A stretch of DNA of 64,000 nucleotides from contig NZ_SADD01000001.1 in assembly GCF_004005565.1 (NCBI RefSeq), positions 496,001 through 560,000 of the forward strand, given 5' to 3'. The notes beneath the pieces are model-generated. The model did not search any database and was not told where the DNA came from. It saw only the letters and a list, made by a program, of their open reading frames with translations. Positions 35,669 to 45,348 of the stretch are shown here, in pieces (within the stretch, counting starts at the first letter, position 1; the number at the start of each line of letters is the position of its first letter). The translations under genes were made by a program, and so were the position numbers. Source of the DNA: Lujinxingia sediminis. Its GTDB lineage: Bacteria > Myxococcota_A > Bradymonadia > Bradymonadales > Bradymonadaceae.

Positions 35669-37838
35669 CCTCCGCTTCGGTGGTCGAGCTGGTTTCGCCG
35701 TTGGCGATCACAAGCTCGCCCTGAGCCACCGCCCGGGCGTAGACTGCGCCGCAGCGGGTGGTGGCAAGTTGCTCGACGCAGCTTCCTCCAGCAAGCCCCA
35801 GCATATCCGTTGAGGCGCTGATCGGGGCCTGACCGCCTTGAGGATCGTGGAGACAAATCTCCAACTCCGGTGAGGCGATGGCCTGCTTTGTGGCGCAGAA
35901 TGCGCGACTCAGCGCGAGAAGCTCGCGCGTAGCAACACACATCGAAGGCGCCTGATCCGCCGGGGGAGCTAAGGTTGAAGAAGCCGCTCGAAGGCTCCGT
36001 GCGATAAGCTCTGCGTGGAGGTCGAGATGGCGAGGGGGGGAGAGCGGATCGTTCTCGTCGTGTTGTGCAACCTGCGCCAGGAGAGCATCGATGGGGTGGG
36101 CGCGCATCCAGCCGCTTAAGGGCTCGACCGACCACCAGCCAAAACGCTTCACGCCGTCGACTTCCACGGCGTGAAGCGGGGAGAGGAGCACGCGCCCCTG
36201 GCGTCGAATGCTCTCGCGCAGCCGTGTCCGGAGCGTATCGTTGATGCTCAAAGCATCGAGTCTCTCGATGCTGCGAGGGTCGATGGTCGTGAAGGGAATA
36301 CGCTGTTGGGAGGCGCGCCGGAAGATGCGCGCGACGGTGAGCATCTGGCGGCCGTCTTGCTGTTCAAGAAACTCGGCGGTGAGGGTGTCGAGGAGGTGGC
36401 CGTACAAGCCGCCGAAGGCGGCGGTGGCAACCGCGGGAACTTCCCCCAGTGGGAGCGCATCGACGCGGTCGCCCGAGAGTCGAAGATCGACAAAGACCTG
36501 GTCGCCTCGCTGCAGCGAAGCGGTGACTACGGCGCGGGGCTGGCTGAGTACCGGTCGCACTCCCAGTCGGTGCGCATTTCGGAGAACGCTGCGATCGAGC
36601 TTGCGAATAAACGCCGCGGGCATCATCGCGTTGAGCTCGTGCATCACCGCGTTGGCCGCAAGGCTATCTGCCGCCTCGCCGTCGACGGCCGCACTGGCCA
36701 GTTCTTCGGCGTACGTCTGCAAGGCGGAGAGTGCTGCCTCGGCGGCGGTCTTCGATCGCCTGGCAAGCCAGGCATCCGAGGACCAGCCCGGCATCAGCGT
36801 GACGCTGAAGTGTTGTGCGTCGAAGGAGAAGATGTCGAAGTTCGTGGCGCTGCGGTAGAGGGTTTGGGTCCAGCGCTGTTCCCGCGCGCCGCTTTTCAGC
36901 CGGAAGCTGAGTTCCAGCGATTCCAATGCGTCGATGGGGATGGCCTGCCCGCGACTTGATTGGTCGCCGACGAAGAGAACGGGAATGCGGCCTTGTTTGC
37001 GCATCGAATCCGGCTCAAAGCCCAGCGTCAACGTGCGGTAGGCGTAGCGTGATAGGGGACCGGAGACGGTCAGATGGCTGATACGCTGCGTGTCTTTGAG
37101 GTGGCTCGAAAGCTCAACCTCAAGCGTGGTGGTCCAATCTTCGGGGAGCTGCTCGTGATGCGCTTGCGCCCGAGCCGGCGTCATCCCGACCAGGGGCGCG
37201 GCGATGGGATCGACGGCGATGAACTCGCCACGCTGCTCGACTTCGACCCAGATATGGTCGCGAAGTCGCGCAATGAGCGCGGCATCGAGTCCGGGCTCAC
37301 GGGCTGCTACGGCTTCACCCCGGCGCTCCACTCGCGCGCTGGAGGCGAGTCGAGTGAGCACCTCACGGATGTCGCTGTCATGCAGCCGACCGGTGGCAAA
37401 TCGGGTGGTGTGGCCGGAGCGTCTGAGTAGCTCGCGGGTCAACAGGGCCTGGTCCACCGCGTTCGCGGAGCCAGCGATAAGGGTGCCCTGAACCCCGCGC
37501 AGCGCTCCGGTATAGGGCTCAAACGCGATGGTGTCGCGAACCCAGCGGTAGATGTTGCCCGGTGAGTGAGGACGCGGGATCTGATTCAACGCCTCGTCGA
37601 GGGTCAACGGGCTGGCGTGCGCGTCGGGTTGCTGCAGAGTTCGGGCCTGGCGCCGAAGTTCGGAGATACGCGCCTTGAACACACCCAACTCGGTGGGGGA
37701 GAGCGCCGGAGCTTGCGCGCCCTCGGCGGCCTCCTGAGCGGCGAGGGGCGCCGCCCAGACTGCCCACATCATGATGATGAACGCTCGTATCAGCGTTGCC
37801 CCGCGGGGCGACCCGGTCTGTAGGAATGTCTCGCGCAT
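35640..37838 (-). CDS. Exported protein with transglutaminase-like domain lacking the catalytic cysteine
   Basis: A 732-aa protein with an N-terminal signal sequence (hydrophobic AFIIMMWAVWAAPLAAQ). Residues about 90-220 resemble the transglutaminase core: YRWVRDTIAFEPYTGALRG, then SANAVDQALLTRELLRRSG, then HIWVEVE and the FIAVDPI aspartate. The position normally holding the nucleophilic Cys (GNC in active members) reads ANAVD, so it is probably not a peptidase or cross-linker; His and Asp remain. The C-terminal 500 residues are unrecognised and Arg/Ala-rich. The ATG at 37838 follows GAGG and starts the signal peptide. It is the last of three minus-strand genes and overlaps the convergent JAMM gene. 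Confidence 0.72.
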   Translation of the reverse strand: MRETFLQTGSPRGATLIRAFIIMMWAVWAAPLAAQEAAEGAQAPALSPTELGVFKARISELRRQARTLQQPDAHASPLTLDEALNQIPRPHSPGNIYRWVRDTIAFEPYTGALRGVQGTLIAGSANAVDQALLTRELLRRSGHTTRFATGRLHDSDIREVLTRLASSARVERRGEAVAAREPGLDAALIARLRDHIWVEVEQRGEFIAVDPIAAPLVGMTPARAQAHHEQLPEDWTTTLEVELSSHLKDTQRISHLTVSGPLSRYAYRTLTLGFEPDSMRKQGRIPVLFVGDQSSRGQAIPIDALESLELSFRLKSGAREQRWTQTLYRSATNFDIFSFDAQHFSVTLMPGWSSDAWLARRSKTAAEAALSALQTYAEELASAAVDGEAADSLAANAVMHELNAMMPAAFIRKLDRSVLRNAHRLGVRPVLSQPRAVVTASLQRGDQVFVDLRLSGDRVDALPLGEVPAVATAAFGGLYGHLLDTLTAEFLEQQDGRQMLTVARIFRRASQQRIPFTTIDPRSIERLDALSINDTLRTRLRESIRRQGRVLLSPLHAVEVDGVKRFGWWSVEPLSGWMRAHPIDALLAQVAQHDENDPLSPPRHLDLHAELIARSLRAASSTLAPPADQAPSMCVATRELLALSRAFCATKQAIASPELEICLHDPQGGQAPISASTDMLGLAGGSCVEQLATTRCGAVYARAVAQGELVIANGETSSTTEAEATPPAPPCP

Positions 37839-37917
37839 GCCTCGCCTCGTCTCAAAAACGTCCACCCAATAAGTGCACGCTAACAGCGACGGCAAGCCCG
37901 CGCAAAGATTCAGGTGG

Positions 37918-38781
37918 TCAGGTGTGGGATAATGTCTTCAGCGGTACCGGGATCACGCGCCCTCGGGCGTCCACATCGATCCGTGCCATCGCGGTGGTGG
38001 GGTCATGCTCGAAGATCAGGATCCAGTCGTCGCGCCGCGCGTGATAGAGCAGCTCACGCTTCTCTTCGACCGTCTTCAGAGGTTGAAGATCGTAGCCCAT
38101 GACGTACGGATCGCGCAGGTGAGCCGCGGTCGGAATGAGATCGGCGACGAAGGCATAGGTCTGGTCGGCGGCATCGATTTTGACGACCTGCATCCCGAAG
38201 GTATGGCCGTGCACAGGTAAGACCTCGACCCCTTCGAACAGTTCGGCGATCCCGTCGACGAGGTGAAGCGGAGGAGCGTCATCGGCATCAAAAAGATCGA
38301 AATCCTGAAGCCGGTAGCTCCCCCCGTCGCGGGCGCTGGGGCTATGCGCCCAGCTCCAGTTCTGACGCTGAACCCAGTGACGCGCGTTGGGGAAGGTGGG
38401 CCGCAGGCTCCCGTCTTCGTTCGGGGTGCGCAGCCCCCCGGCGTGGTCAAAATGCAGGTGGGTCAGGATCACATCGTCGACGTCTTCCGGGGTCAACGAG
38501 TACTGCCGCAACGCCGCGCGTAGTCCGGCATCCTGGCGATGAATGTTGTAGATCTCGCGCTCTTTTTCGCTAAAGCCCACGCCCATCCCGGTGTCGACCA
38601 GGGTGACGCGATCCGGATCGATGATCAGCAGGCAGCGCGCGCTCATCGCGATGCGATTGGCTTCATCCGGCGGGTTGGTCTTCGCCCAGAGGGGGCGAGG
38701 GATGATGCCGAACATCGCGCCCCCATCAAGACCAAAGTGGCACTCTTCCAGGGCGATGATCGTGCGGTCGGGGTGGGGCAT
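37918..38781 (-). CDS. MBL-fold metallo-hydrolase
   Basis: A 287-aa metallo-beta-lactamase-fold hydrolase. The zinc motif is intact: THLHFDHAGG, the second-shell His in VHGHTFGMQ, the Asp in FVADLIPTAAHL, and a late His in IFEHDP. This arrangement is common in lactonases and other ester hydrolases; the substrate is not determined. No signal peptide, so probably cytosolic. The ATG at 38781 has GGAGG four bases upstream. It lies 60 bp downstream of the M61-like gene and 79 bp upstream of the transglutaminase-like gene, all on the minus strand. Confidence 0.87.
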   Translation of the reverse strand: MPHPDRTIIALEECHFGLDGGAMFGIIPRPLWAKTNPPDEANRIAMSARCLLIIDPDRVTLVDTGMGVGFSEKEREIYNIHRQDAGLRAALRQYSLTPEDVDDVILTHLHFDHAGGLRTPNEDGSLRPTFPNARHWVQRQNWSWAHSPSARDGGSYRLQDFDLFDADDAPPLHLVDGIAELFEGVEVLPVHGHTFGMQVVKIDAADQTYAFVADLIPTAAHLRDPYVMGYDLQPLKTVEEKRELLYHARRDDWILIFEHDPTTAMARIDVDARGRVIPVPLKTLSHT

Positions 38782-38841
38782 ACGTCCTCCAGAGGTCAGG
38801 TCAGATAGGCAGCGATTCCATGTGCCGTTCAAGCCGCAGCA

Positions 38842-40530
38842 TCAGCGGGCCAGGTCGGCGTCAAAAAGCAGATCAAACTTCGCCGGTTCACCCTCAATGG
38901 GCAGCAGGCGGGCGGGGCCCCCACCGCCTGGCGCCAGCCAGTGGAGGTTGAGTTCGGTGAAGAGCGCGCGCGGATCGATAGGGCTTTCTTCGCGCACCAG
39001 CCGCTCGAAGCGCTGGACGGGCTCCGGACCGAGGGTGTCGCAGATCTCCCGAAACGCCCTCTCAAGCAGGGCGGTGTCGTAGGCGCGCGCGGTGTCGCGA
39101 AGATGCGGCTTTAGTAGTTGAACAAGCCAACGCTCCAGTTGAACGCGGCCCTGGCTGGCCTCACTCAGTGCGATGTCCAGGCTGAGCGCAATCAGAAGTC
39201 CGCGGTCGTAAGGAAAACGCGCCTGGTCGAGATCGTTGGCAGCCTCCCGGCGCGCCAGCGGATTCTGGCTGTAGTGTTGGGCGGCCGCGGCCAACTCGCG
39301 TAGGAGTGCGCGACGATCCACAAGCCCTTCGCGGGCAAGGGCCTTAAGGGCGAGGTAGTGGGTCAGGCCCTCTTTGAACCACCGCGTCTCGGCTTCAGCT
39401 TCCGGGGCGGGCACGAGTTCGTGACCGTTCCACATATGTAGCGCTTCATGGGCCATCAAGAGCAAAAGCTCCGGGCCCATCTGCTGATGAGGGGGCACCT
39501 GGACCACAAAACCACCGCGGCGACCCATGCCTTGAAGTTCGCTTCCCTCGGTCGCTGCATCGTTGGGGAGGATCGCGGCGACAACATCGTCGTAGATGCC
39601 ATAGCGGGCCATAAAGCGCCGCACGATGCGCGCGGAGGGCCCGGTCAGCTCATCAATGCTAAAGCGCATCGCGGGAGACTGAACCACCGTCAGCGTGCCC
39701 GGATGCAGTTCGACACGACGCGAGGGAAGGTCTTCTCCGGCGAGCACGAAGGCATCGCGCAGCGTACGGACATTCTCGGCGAGGTAGCCGGTGATCAGTC
39801 GGTCGCCGCGTGCGCTCAGCGTGGTCGCGGCATGCGGGGGCCAGGTCGCGCTGACGTTCCATCCCCGGGGGGTGTGAATCTCGATGGGGATGTCGCGAAC
39901 CTGTCTGGCGAGCCCCTCACTGGGTAAGACAAAGATCGTGGGCGCGTAGGCAAAGAGTTCGTTGGCGGTGCGTCGAGGATGAAAGCGTGAATGAGCCTCG
40001 CCGGCGCGCGGCGGACGCACCCGGTAGGTAAGCTCCAGCCAGGCCACATCGCCGGCGTTCACATCGATGCGGCCCGCCTCGCGCACCAGGTGCATGGGCA
40101 GTGCGCCGGAGGGGCCCTGCGTGGACTCCACCACGATCCGTTCGTCGAAGTCGTCCTGGCCCGCCCAGGGGCCGGGGAGAAAGAAGCTGGCTGCAGCTGG
40201 CGGAGCATTCATACGAAGCCTCACCCGCAGCGCATCGCCGGTGAGATCGAGCTGGTACCAGAGCGCGCCGCGCTGAGCCGGCGCTGGCGCGTAGGATGTT
40301 GTGGGACCGGGCTCAGGGGCACCGACCATCGCATCTTCGGCAGGGGGCGAGGACGAGGGCTTCGGCGCGGCGCAGGCCCAGAGCAGTGTGCTACAAAAGG
40401 CCACAAAAAGGGCCCGCCGCCAGCCCGCAGATGCGCCGCCGGGGCGCTCGACCCTCCCTTGCCGGGGTGGGGAAAGCGTGGTTATATAGGGCGCGTTTTG
40501 GCCCCCTATGCCTGCTTCAACAGAACGCAC
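38842..40530 (-). CDS. M61-like metallopeptidase lipoprotein
   Basis: An approximately 560-aa predicted surface or periplasmic peptidase. The zinc motif is HEALH in MAHEALHMWNGHE, and WFKEGLTHYLALKAL supplies the downstream glutamate, a pattern typical of family M61 (and related M1) aminopeptidases. The N-terminal half is beta-rich, as in M61. A lipobox-like segment (ALFVAFCSTLLWAC) suggests lipid anchoring. The start is uncertain: a GTG at 40530 gives a long n-region before the signal sequence, another GTG lies at 40596, and no ATG fits. The gene is divergent from the receiver-PATAN gene at 40634. Confidence 0.78.
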   Translation of the reverse strand: MRSVEAGIGGQNAPYITTLSPPRQGRVERPGGASAGWRRALFVAFCSTLLWACAAPKPSSSPPAEDAMVGAPEPGPTTSYAPAPAQRGALWYQLDLTGDALRVRLRMNAPPAAASFFLPGPWAGQDDFDERIVVESTQGPSGALPMHLVREAGRIDVNAGDVAWLELTYRVRPPRAGEAHSRFHPRRTANELFAYAPTIFVLPSEGLARQVRDIPIEIHTPRGWNVSATWPPHAATTLSARGDRLITGYLAENVRTLRDAFVLAGEDLPSRRVELHPGTLTVVQSPAMRFSIDELTGPSARIVRRFMARYGIYDDVVAAILPNDAATEGSELQGMGRRGGFVVQVPPHQQMGPELLLLMAHEALHMWNGHELVPAPEAEAETRWFKEGLTHYLALKALAREGLVDRRALLRELAAAAQHYSQNPLARREAANDLDQARFPYDRGLLIALSLDIALSEASQGRVQLERWLVQLLKPHLRDTARAYDTALLERAFREICDTLGPEPVQRFERLVREESPIDPRALFTELNLHWLAPGGGGPARLLPIEGEPAKFDLLFDADLAR

Positions 40531-40633
40531 CCGCGGCCTGAGCGCAGGCGGGTTCGAGGGGCGATGAGCGAGACGCTTGGCGGGTTTGTTGAGCACGTGG
40601 CCTGCACCAGACTTAAGACCGTGACCGGAGCCG

Positions 40634-42262
40634 ATGGCGAAGATGTACCATATATTGATCGTCGACGAAGAGGAACATCTGCTGTGGGCGCTGGAGCGCA
40701 ACCTTTTTCCTCAGCGCCAGGACATCGCCGTCCACACCGCGCGCTCCGGGGAAGAGGGGCTGCGCATTCTGGACGACCAGCCCATCGACCTGCTCATCTC
40801 GGATATCAAAATGCCGGGAGCCGTCGACGGGTTTCAGCTGATTCTGCGTGCCAAAGAGATGGCCCCTGATGCCCGGGTGATGATCATCACCGCGTTTGGC
40901 ACCCATCGCATTCAGAACTTCGCTGAACGCATCGGCATCAGCCACTACATCGAGAAACCCTTTACGGTCGATGAGGTGCGCGATGCCATCCTGGAGATTC
41001 TCAACGAGAAAGAGGGCTTCCAGGGCGTGTTGAGCGATCTGGAGCTGACCGACATCATCCAGATGCTCTGCCTGGCCAAGCGTACCGCGCTCTTGCATCT
41101 GAAACATCGCGACCATCGAGGTCGGATTGTCTTTGACGCCGGCGAAGTGACCCACGCGGAGTTCGACGGCGAGGTCGGTCCGGAGGCGGTCTACCAGATG
41201 CTCGCGCTGCGACAGGGCGACATCTTCATGCAGTCCGACTTTGAGTCGGTGCCTGCCACCATCGATATGGGCTGGCAGGATCTTTTGCTCGAAGGGGTGC
41301 GCCGCACCGATGAGCAACGCTTTGAAGAAGAGCAGCAGGCCGGCCCCTCGATCGGCGGTGAGGTCGCCGGTGAGGTGGAGCCGGTGCTCGCTCTTGACCT
41401 GGATGATGATGACTTCGCACCTGGCCGCTCTCTGACTCCGATGGGAGTAGGTGCGGCGACGATGTTCGCCTCGACCTTTGAGACCGAGCCCAGCCAGCCC
41501 GGGCTTGCGGATAGCTCATCGAGCGCTGCGTTGCTTTTCTCGCAGGCCGAGCTCGATGAGATGGCCGCCGCCTCCGGCGGCGCTGTCGAAGAGGCTGCGC
41601 CGCTGGCGCAGCCGCAAACCCAACCCGCCGCCGTGTTGAGCGCCCCGGGCATCGAAGAACTCTCGGAGGTGGAGATGGGACCGGCCGTCTCCCAGAGTGA
41701 CTTCCCCGGACGCAAGCGACGCAAGACCTCGCCGGGCATGTCGGCAGTCAGTGCTCAGGTCGTGGTGACCGAAGAGAGCGGGGAGTTTGAGCTCTTTGCT
41801 GCGCCCGCGCTCAACGGCCGACACGCCGAGGCGATCGCCAGCGATCGTACCAGCGCGACGGAGGAGCGTGCGGCTAACAGGCCGGATTCGCTCCTCGAGG
41901 AGTTTGTTCATGAATGTCCCGGGCTTCGCGCAACGGGGCTGGTGAACGCGCAGCAGGGGCAAGCGTTGGAATTTCTGACCTTGCGCGGTGACACCGCCCT
42001 GGATGAGTCGGAACTCTCGGTGCGACTGGCGGAGGTCTTTCGTCGCGCGCATCGCTCGGTTCGCGCGCTCTACCCGGACGATGCCCTCGAAGAGATGCAG
42101 ATGGCGATGGCGGGCGATTACGTGTTGATTCGCGCGCTCAAGGGTACGCCCTACGTCCATCTGGCCATTGTGGAACGCGAGGCCAGCCTGGGCATCGCCC
42201 TGGTGCTGATGCGCCAGCTGGGTCGTCGTCTGACTCGCTCCAACGTGCTTCCCGACGCCTGA
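40634..42262 (+). CDS. Receiver - DUF4388 (PATAN) - roadblock signalling protein
   Basis: A 542-aa soluble protein. The receiver domain (about 5-120) has acidic residues at 11-13, phospho-acceptor Asp57 in LISDIKMPG, Thr86 and Lys108. A DUF4388/PATAN domain follows (FQGVLSDLELTDIIQML, HRGRIVFDAGEVTHAEF), common in deltaproteobacterial and cyanobacterial signalling proteins. A long acidic disordered region leads to a C-terminal roadblock/LC7 domain (about 430-540; ATGLVNAQQGQALEFLTLRG, HLAIVEREASLGIAL). Roadblock domains pair with small Ras-like GTPases such as MglA, but none is in the window. A separate roadblock gene follows 30 bp on, so the pair may form a complex. No DNA-binding output domain is present. 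Confidence 0.87.
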   Translation: MAKMYHILIVDEEEHLLWALERNLFPQRQDIAVHTARSGEEGLRILDDQPIDLLISDIKMPGAVDGFQLILRAKEMAPDARVMIITAFGTHRIQNFAERIGISHYIEKPFTVDEVRDAILEILNEKEGFQGVLSDLELTDIIQMLCLAKRTALLHLKHRDHRGRIVFDAGEVTHAEFDGEVGPEAVYQMLALRQGDIFMQSDFESVPATIDMGWQDLLLEGVRRTDEQRFEEEQQAGPSIGGEVAGEVEPVLALDLDDDDFAPGRSLTPMGVGAATMFASTFETEPSQPGLADSSSSAALLFSQAELDEMAAASGGAVEEAAPLAQPQTQPAAVLSAPGIEELSEVEMGPAVSQSDFPGRKRRKTSPGMSAVSAQVVVTEESGEFELFAAPALNGRHAEAIASDRTSATEERAANRPDSLLEEFVHECPGLRATGLVNAQQGQALEFLTLRGDTALDESELSVRLAEVFRRAHRSVRALYPDDALEEMQMAMAGDYVLIRALKGTPYVHLAIVEREASLGIALVLMRQLGRRLTRSNVLPDA

Positions 42263-42292
42263 GCGTCCCCCTCCCGATTCTGAGAGAACTGC

Positions 42293-42679
42293 ATGTCGTC
42301 TTCGCTTTACGAGCTGCTCACCGAGATCACCACTGAGCTCCCCGGCTGGCTTCACACCAGCGTGGTGGATCGCGAGACCGGCATGTCTCTGGCTTCGCTC
42401 TCGCAGGGTGACCCGCTGGAGGCGGCAGGTGCCGATGCCTTTCACAGCGATCTCTACCGCATGACCGCCGCATTGCTCGAAGGGCTTCCGCTTGGCGAGC
42501 AGGCCGACAGCATGGTGCTGAGCAGCCAGCGCGCGACGTTCGTCTCGGTGCCTATGGCTGAGATGAACTACCTGTGGCTGGTGGTCACCGAGCGACGTAT
42601 GACGGTGGGCTTTACCCGGGCGTTGATGCGCAAGCATCAGGCGCGCATTGAAGAGAGCGTGCGCGCCCTGTTGCTCTGA
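42293..42679 (+). CDS. Roadblock/LC7 domain protein
   Basis: A 128-aa single-domain protein. The pattern LHTSVVDRETGMSLASLS, then VLSSQRATFVSVPMAEMNYLWLV and the closing helix, matches free-standing roadblock/LC7 proteins. Its C-terminal relative is fused to the receiver-PATAN protein encoded immediately upstream (30-bp gap). It could form mixed dimers with that domain or serve as a GTPase partner; both are inferences. A hairpin without a T-run (GGGCGAG-TGGAAG-CTCGCCC at 42686-42705) separates it from the convergent histidine kinase gene. Confidence 0.82.
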   Translation: MSSSLYELLTEITTELPGWLHTSVVDRETGMSLASLSQGDPLEAAGADAFHSDLYRMTAALLEGLPLGEQADSMVLSSQRATFVSVPMAEMNYLWLVVTERRMTVGFTRALMRKHQARIEESVRALLL

Positions 42680-42727
42680 GAGACAGGGCGAGTGGAAGCT
42701 CGCCCCCGACGGCGCCGCACGCCGGGC

Positions 42728-43762
42728 TCAGTACGATCGAAAAAGTTGGGAGGTCGTGGTCACCGGCAAGAGCAGAGTGACGCGGGTGCCTTTGCGCGGC
42801 TCGGTTTCAAAGCGCCACTGGCCACCGGCGTCGCGTAACGCCTCGCGCGCATGAGCAAGGCCCATGCCCAGGTGGCCGGGGCGTGTTGTGAAGAAGGGAT
42901 CTTCAGCGCGTTTTCGTACCCGCTCGTTCATGCCCTCGCCGTAGTCCTGCACCACGATATGGGCAAACCCCTCATCGAGCTCTTCGATGGTGATCTCGAC
43001 CTTCTTGCCGACGCGCGAGGCGTCGATGGCGTTTTCGACCACCGGGAGCACCACCCGTTCGATCGAAGAGGCCGCGATCAGCGTCCCCATATCGACCTCG
43101 CGCACCTCACAGCGCACCTCGACCTCGCGGCTTCCCCAGGTGCTGATAACCGCTTCAAGATCGGCCAGTCGCACCGGCTGATCTTTGTAGTCGGTATGCG
43201 CCTGGACGTCGGGGATACCGGTGAGCACGCGATTGAGCGCGGACTTCAACTCGTCGACGGCTGCCAGCATTCGCGGCGCCGACTGCTCGACAAGCTGCGG
43301 GGCATCCCGCAACGTCTCGGCCAGAAGCTGCACGGTGGCCAGACGGTTTTTGAAATGCGCCGAGAGTGAGTTCTGCACATCCTTTAAGATCTCGCGTCGC
43401 AGCCGGCGATAGTCCCAGTCGTGAGTCTGGGTGATCGCGGTCTCATCGACGACGTAGAACGCCACACTCCCTGGCATATACGCATCGACCTGCCAGTAGC
43501 GAAAGCTGCGGCGAGTGCCGAAGAGCCCCTCCACTTTGACGTGCGTCTCCGTTGCCCCATAAGGGTGACGGAAGATGCGCGTGACCGACAAAAAGGGAGC
43601 CTGCGTCGCATCAAAGAGGTGGTAGATCGAGGGAGCGTCGCGATGCTCCAGATAGAGCGCCTGCTTAAAGAAGTCGGGCGCCTCTAAGATCGCGCCATCA
43701 TCGGCCAGCACGAGGCGGCCGCCGGGGCGAGAGGGTGCGGGGGAGTGGGAGTCTTGGCTCAT
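42728..43762 (-). CDS. Cytosolic sensor histidine kinase
   Basis: A 344-aa kinase without membrane segments. Residues about 20-110 look like a PAS-type sensor region. The dimerisation helix has a candidate phospho-acceptor His136 in LSAHFKNRLATVQLL. The ATPase domain shows the N box (VVENAIDASRVG), G1 (DYGEGMNER), F box (DPFFTTR) and G2 (LGMGLAHAREAL), all needed for ATP binding. It is convergent with the receiver-PATAN and roadblock genes and is a candidate partner for that receiver, though orphan pairing is not proven. Confidence 0.86.
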   Translation of the reverse strand: MSQDSHSPAPSRPGGRLVLADDGAILEAPDFFKQALYLEHRDAPSIYHLFDATQAPFLSVTRIFRHPYGATETHVKVEGLFGTRRSFRYWQVDAYMPGSVAFYVVDETAITQTHDWDYRRLRREILKDVQNSLSAHFKNRLATVQLLAETLRDAPQLVEQSAPRMLAAVDELKSALNRVLTGIPDVQAHTDYKDQPVRLADLEAVISTWGSREVEVRCEVREVDMGTLIAASSIERVVLPVVENAIDASRVGKKVEITIEELDEGFAHIVVQDYGEGMNERVRKRAEDPFFTTRPGHLGMGLAHAREALRDAGGQWRFETEPRKGTRVTLLLPVTTTSQLFRSY

Positions 43763-43808
43763 GCGGGTGGGGTCCGTCGGAGGCTTCGGAAAGGTGCAAA
43801 ACGTCGCA

Positions 43809-45326
43809 TCAGTAGCGCCAGGTGACGCCGGCGCTTAGCAGTTGAAAGGAGGCCGTCCAGCTGCCTTCGTTCTGGGGGTTGCCAGGTGGTGTTCCGGGCT
43901 GATCGCAGCCGGGGTGGTCAAACTCAGGCCCGGCGCACTGGCTCATGGGAATCGGGTTATAAATCTCGCCATGGCGGACCTGCCGATCCGGGGAGAAGAT
44001 GTGCATATAACCCAGCTCCAGCTCCAGGTTGGCCGGAAGGTGCACGCTGGCACCGGCGCTCAACCCGTAGCGCTCCCAGCTGACAAAGTCCACGGTGGTG
44101 TGGGCGTTTCGTTGGGCGGGAGTCTCCATCATCGCGCCGCCGTGGGCGGTGATGAAGCGATTGATCCCGTAGCTCGCACCGACGCGAAGGCTGTAGGCAT
44201 CCTGGTAGTTCTTGACCTGGTAAATCGGATAGATCGGGATGCGCGGCGGATTGCCATTTTCATCGGGGGGAACATCGGCAAGTTCGATGTCCCCGGCAAT
44301 GTCGATTTCAAAAAACTCCACCAGCGACCAGTTCTCCCACACCGCGTTGACTTCCAGATCAAAGCGGGACCGCTCAGCGTCAGCCGGGTGCTCTCCCAGT
44401 TCCACCCCCCAACCCAGACGAAGCGATCCGGCCTGCCAGGTCGAAAAAGTCATCGCGTCATCGGTGAGGTACGCGCCCGTGGAGGATAGAAACGCGGGGA
44501 GCTCCACCCTTGCTTTGCCTTTTGTCTCCCAGTGGATCGGCGGGCGGTAGGAGGCCGCCAGACGCATCGGACCGTCCTGGTAGGCTACACCCACAATCGC
44601 ACTGGGACGCCAGGCCTGGAGATCTTCGGCGCGAAAATACGCCTCCGCACGGGGATCTTCGGACCAGGGCGCGGAGACGTTCGGGTCGCTCTCTACCGCG
44701 ATGCTGAAGCTGGTGTCCTGGTAGGCGGCGATTGCCGTAAGCCCCACGGCAAGCGAGCGCTCCGGGCCGAGATCAAACTCATACCCCGCACCGAGACTGA
44801 AATAGGCCAGGAAGAGATCCTCGCTGACCAGCATGCCGCGCGCCGGACTCTCCGGCGCAAACGTACACTCCCCGTCGACCATCGCCCCGTAGCACGGGCG
44901 CCCGTAGGCGCTGGGACCAAAGGCCCCGACGGCCAGTGCGAAGTTCTCCGGACCTACATCGAAGCTCGCGGTTAGAAACGGTGCCGGGAACCAGCCGCCC
45001 TCGTTTTGCACCGGGCCAAAGGACTTGGTCTGCGTCTCATTGCGGCCGCGAAGCACCAGATCGTCGCGCTGAAACCCCAGGTTGAGCTTGAGCAGGTTGG
45101 CGTTGAGCAAGACTTGATGTCCGCGCGCTCGCGGGAGCAACGCCGGGTTAAAATAAAGGGCTGACGGGTCGGCCTTATTGACCGCCCCGGTGCCACCACG
45201 GGCCAACGAACGGGTGGTATTTTCGCCGACTTCAAAGCCCGCCGCCTGAACCTCAGGGATCAAGGCGCCGGTTGCAGCGACCACAAGCAACGCCGCGGCA
45301 GTGCGGCGCAGAACATCAACAGCCAT
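43809..45326 (-). CDS. FadL/TodX-family outer membrane transport protein (OmpP1)
   Basis: A 505-aa predicted outer-membrane beta barrel for hydrophobic compounds such as fatty acids. The signal peptide (RRTAAALLVVAATGALIP, then VQA) precedes AAGFEVGENTTRSLARGGTG and ADPSALYFNPALLPR, the N-terminal hatch signature of the family. The barrel ends in an aromatic-rich LLSAGVTWRY with the expected terminal aromatic residue. Tandem ATGs at 45329 and 45326 follow GGAG; the second has better spacing. It lies 22 bp downstream of a methyltransferase gene on the same strand. Confidence 0.9.
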   Translation of the reverse strand: MAVDVLRRTAAALLVVAATGALIPEVQAAGFEVGENTTRSLARGGTGAVNKADPSALYFNPALLPRARGHQVLLNANLLKLNLGFQRDDLVLRGRNETQTKSFGPVQNEGGWFPAPFLTASFDVGPENFALAVGAFGPSAYGRPCYGAMVDGECTFAPESPARGMLVSEDLFLAYFSLGAGYEFDLGPERSLAVGLTAIAAYQDTSFSIAVESDPNVSAPWSEDPRAEAYFRAEDLQAWRPSAIVGVAYQDGPMRLAASYRPPIHWETKGKARVELPAFLSSTGAYLTDDAMTFSTWQAGSLRLGWGVELGEHPADAERSRFDLEVNAVWENWSLVEFFEIDIAGDIELADVPPDENGNPPRIPIYPIYQVKNYQDAYSLRVGASYGINRFITAHGGAMMETPAQRNAHTTVDFVSWERYGLSAGASVHLPANLELELGYMHIFSPDRQVRHGEIYNPIPMSQCAGPEFDHPGCDQPGTPPGNPQNEGSWTASFQLLSAGVTWRY

Positions 45327-45348
45327 CATAGCTCCAGCAGGTTGCAAC

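Noticed and set aside
42686-42705. GGGCGAG/CTCGCCC hairpin between roadblock and histidine kinase genes as a terminator
   Set aside because: No T-run on either side; noted within the gene entry only.
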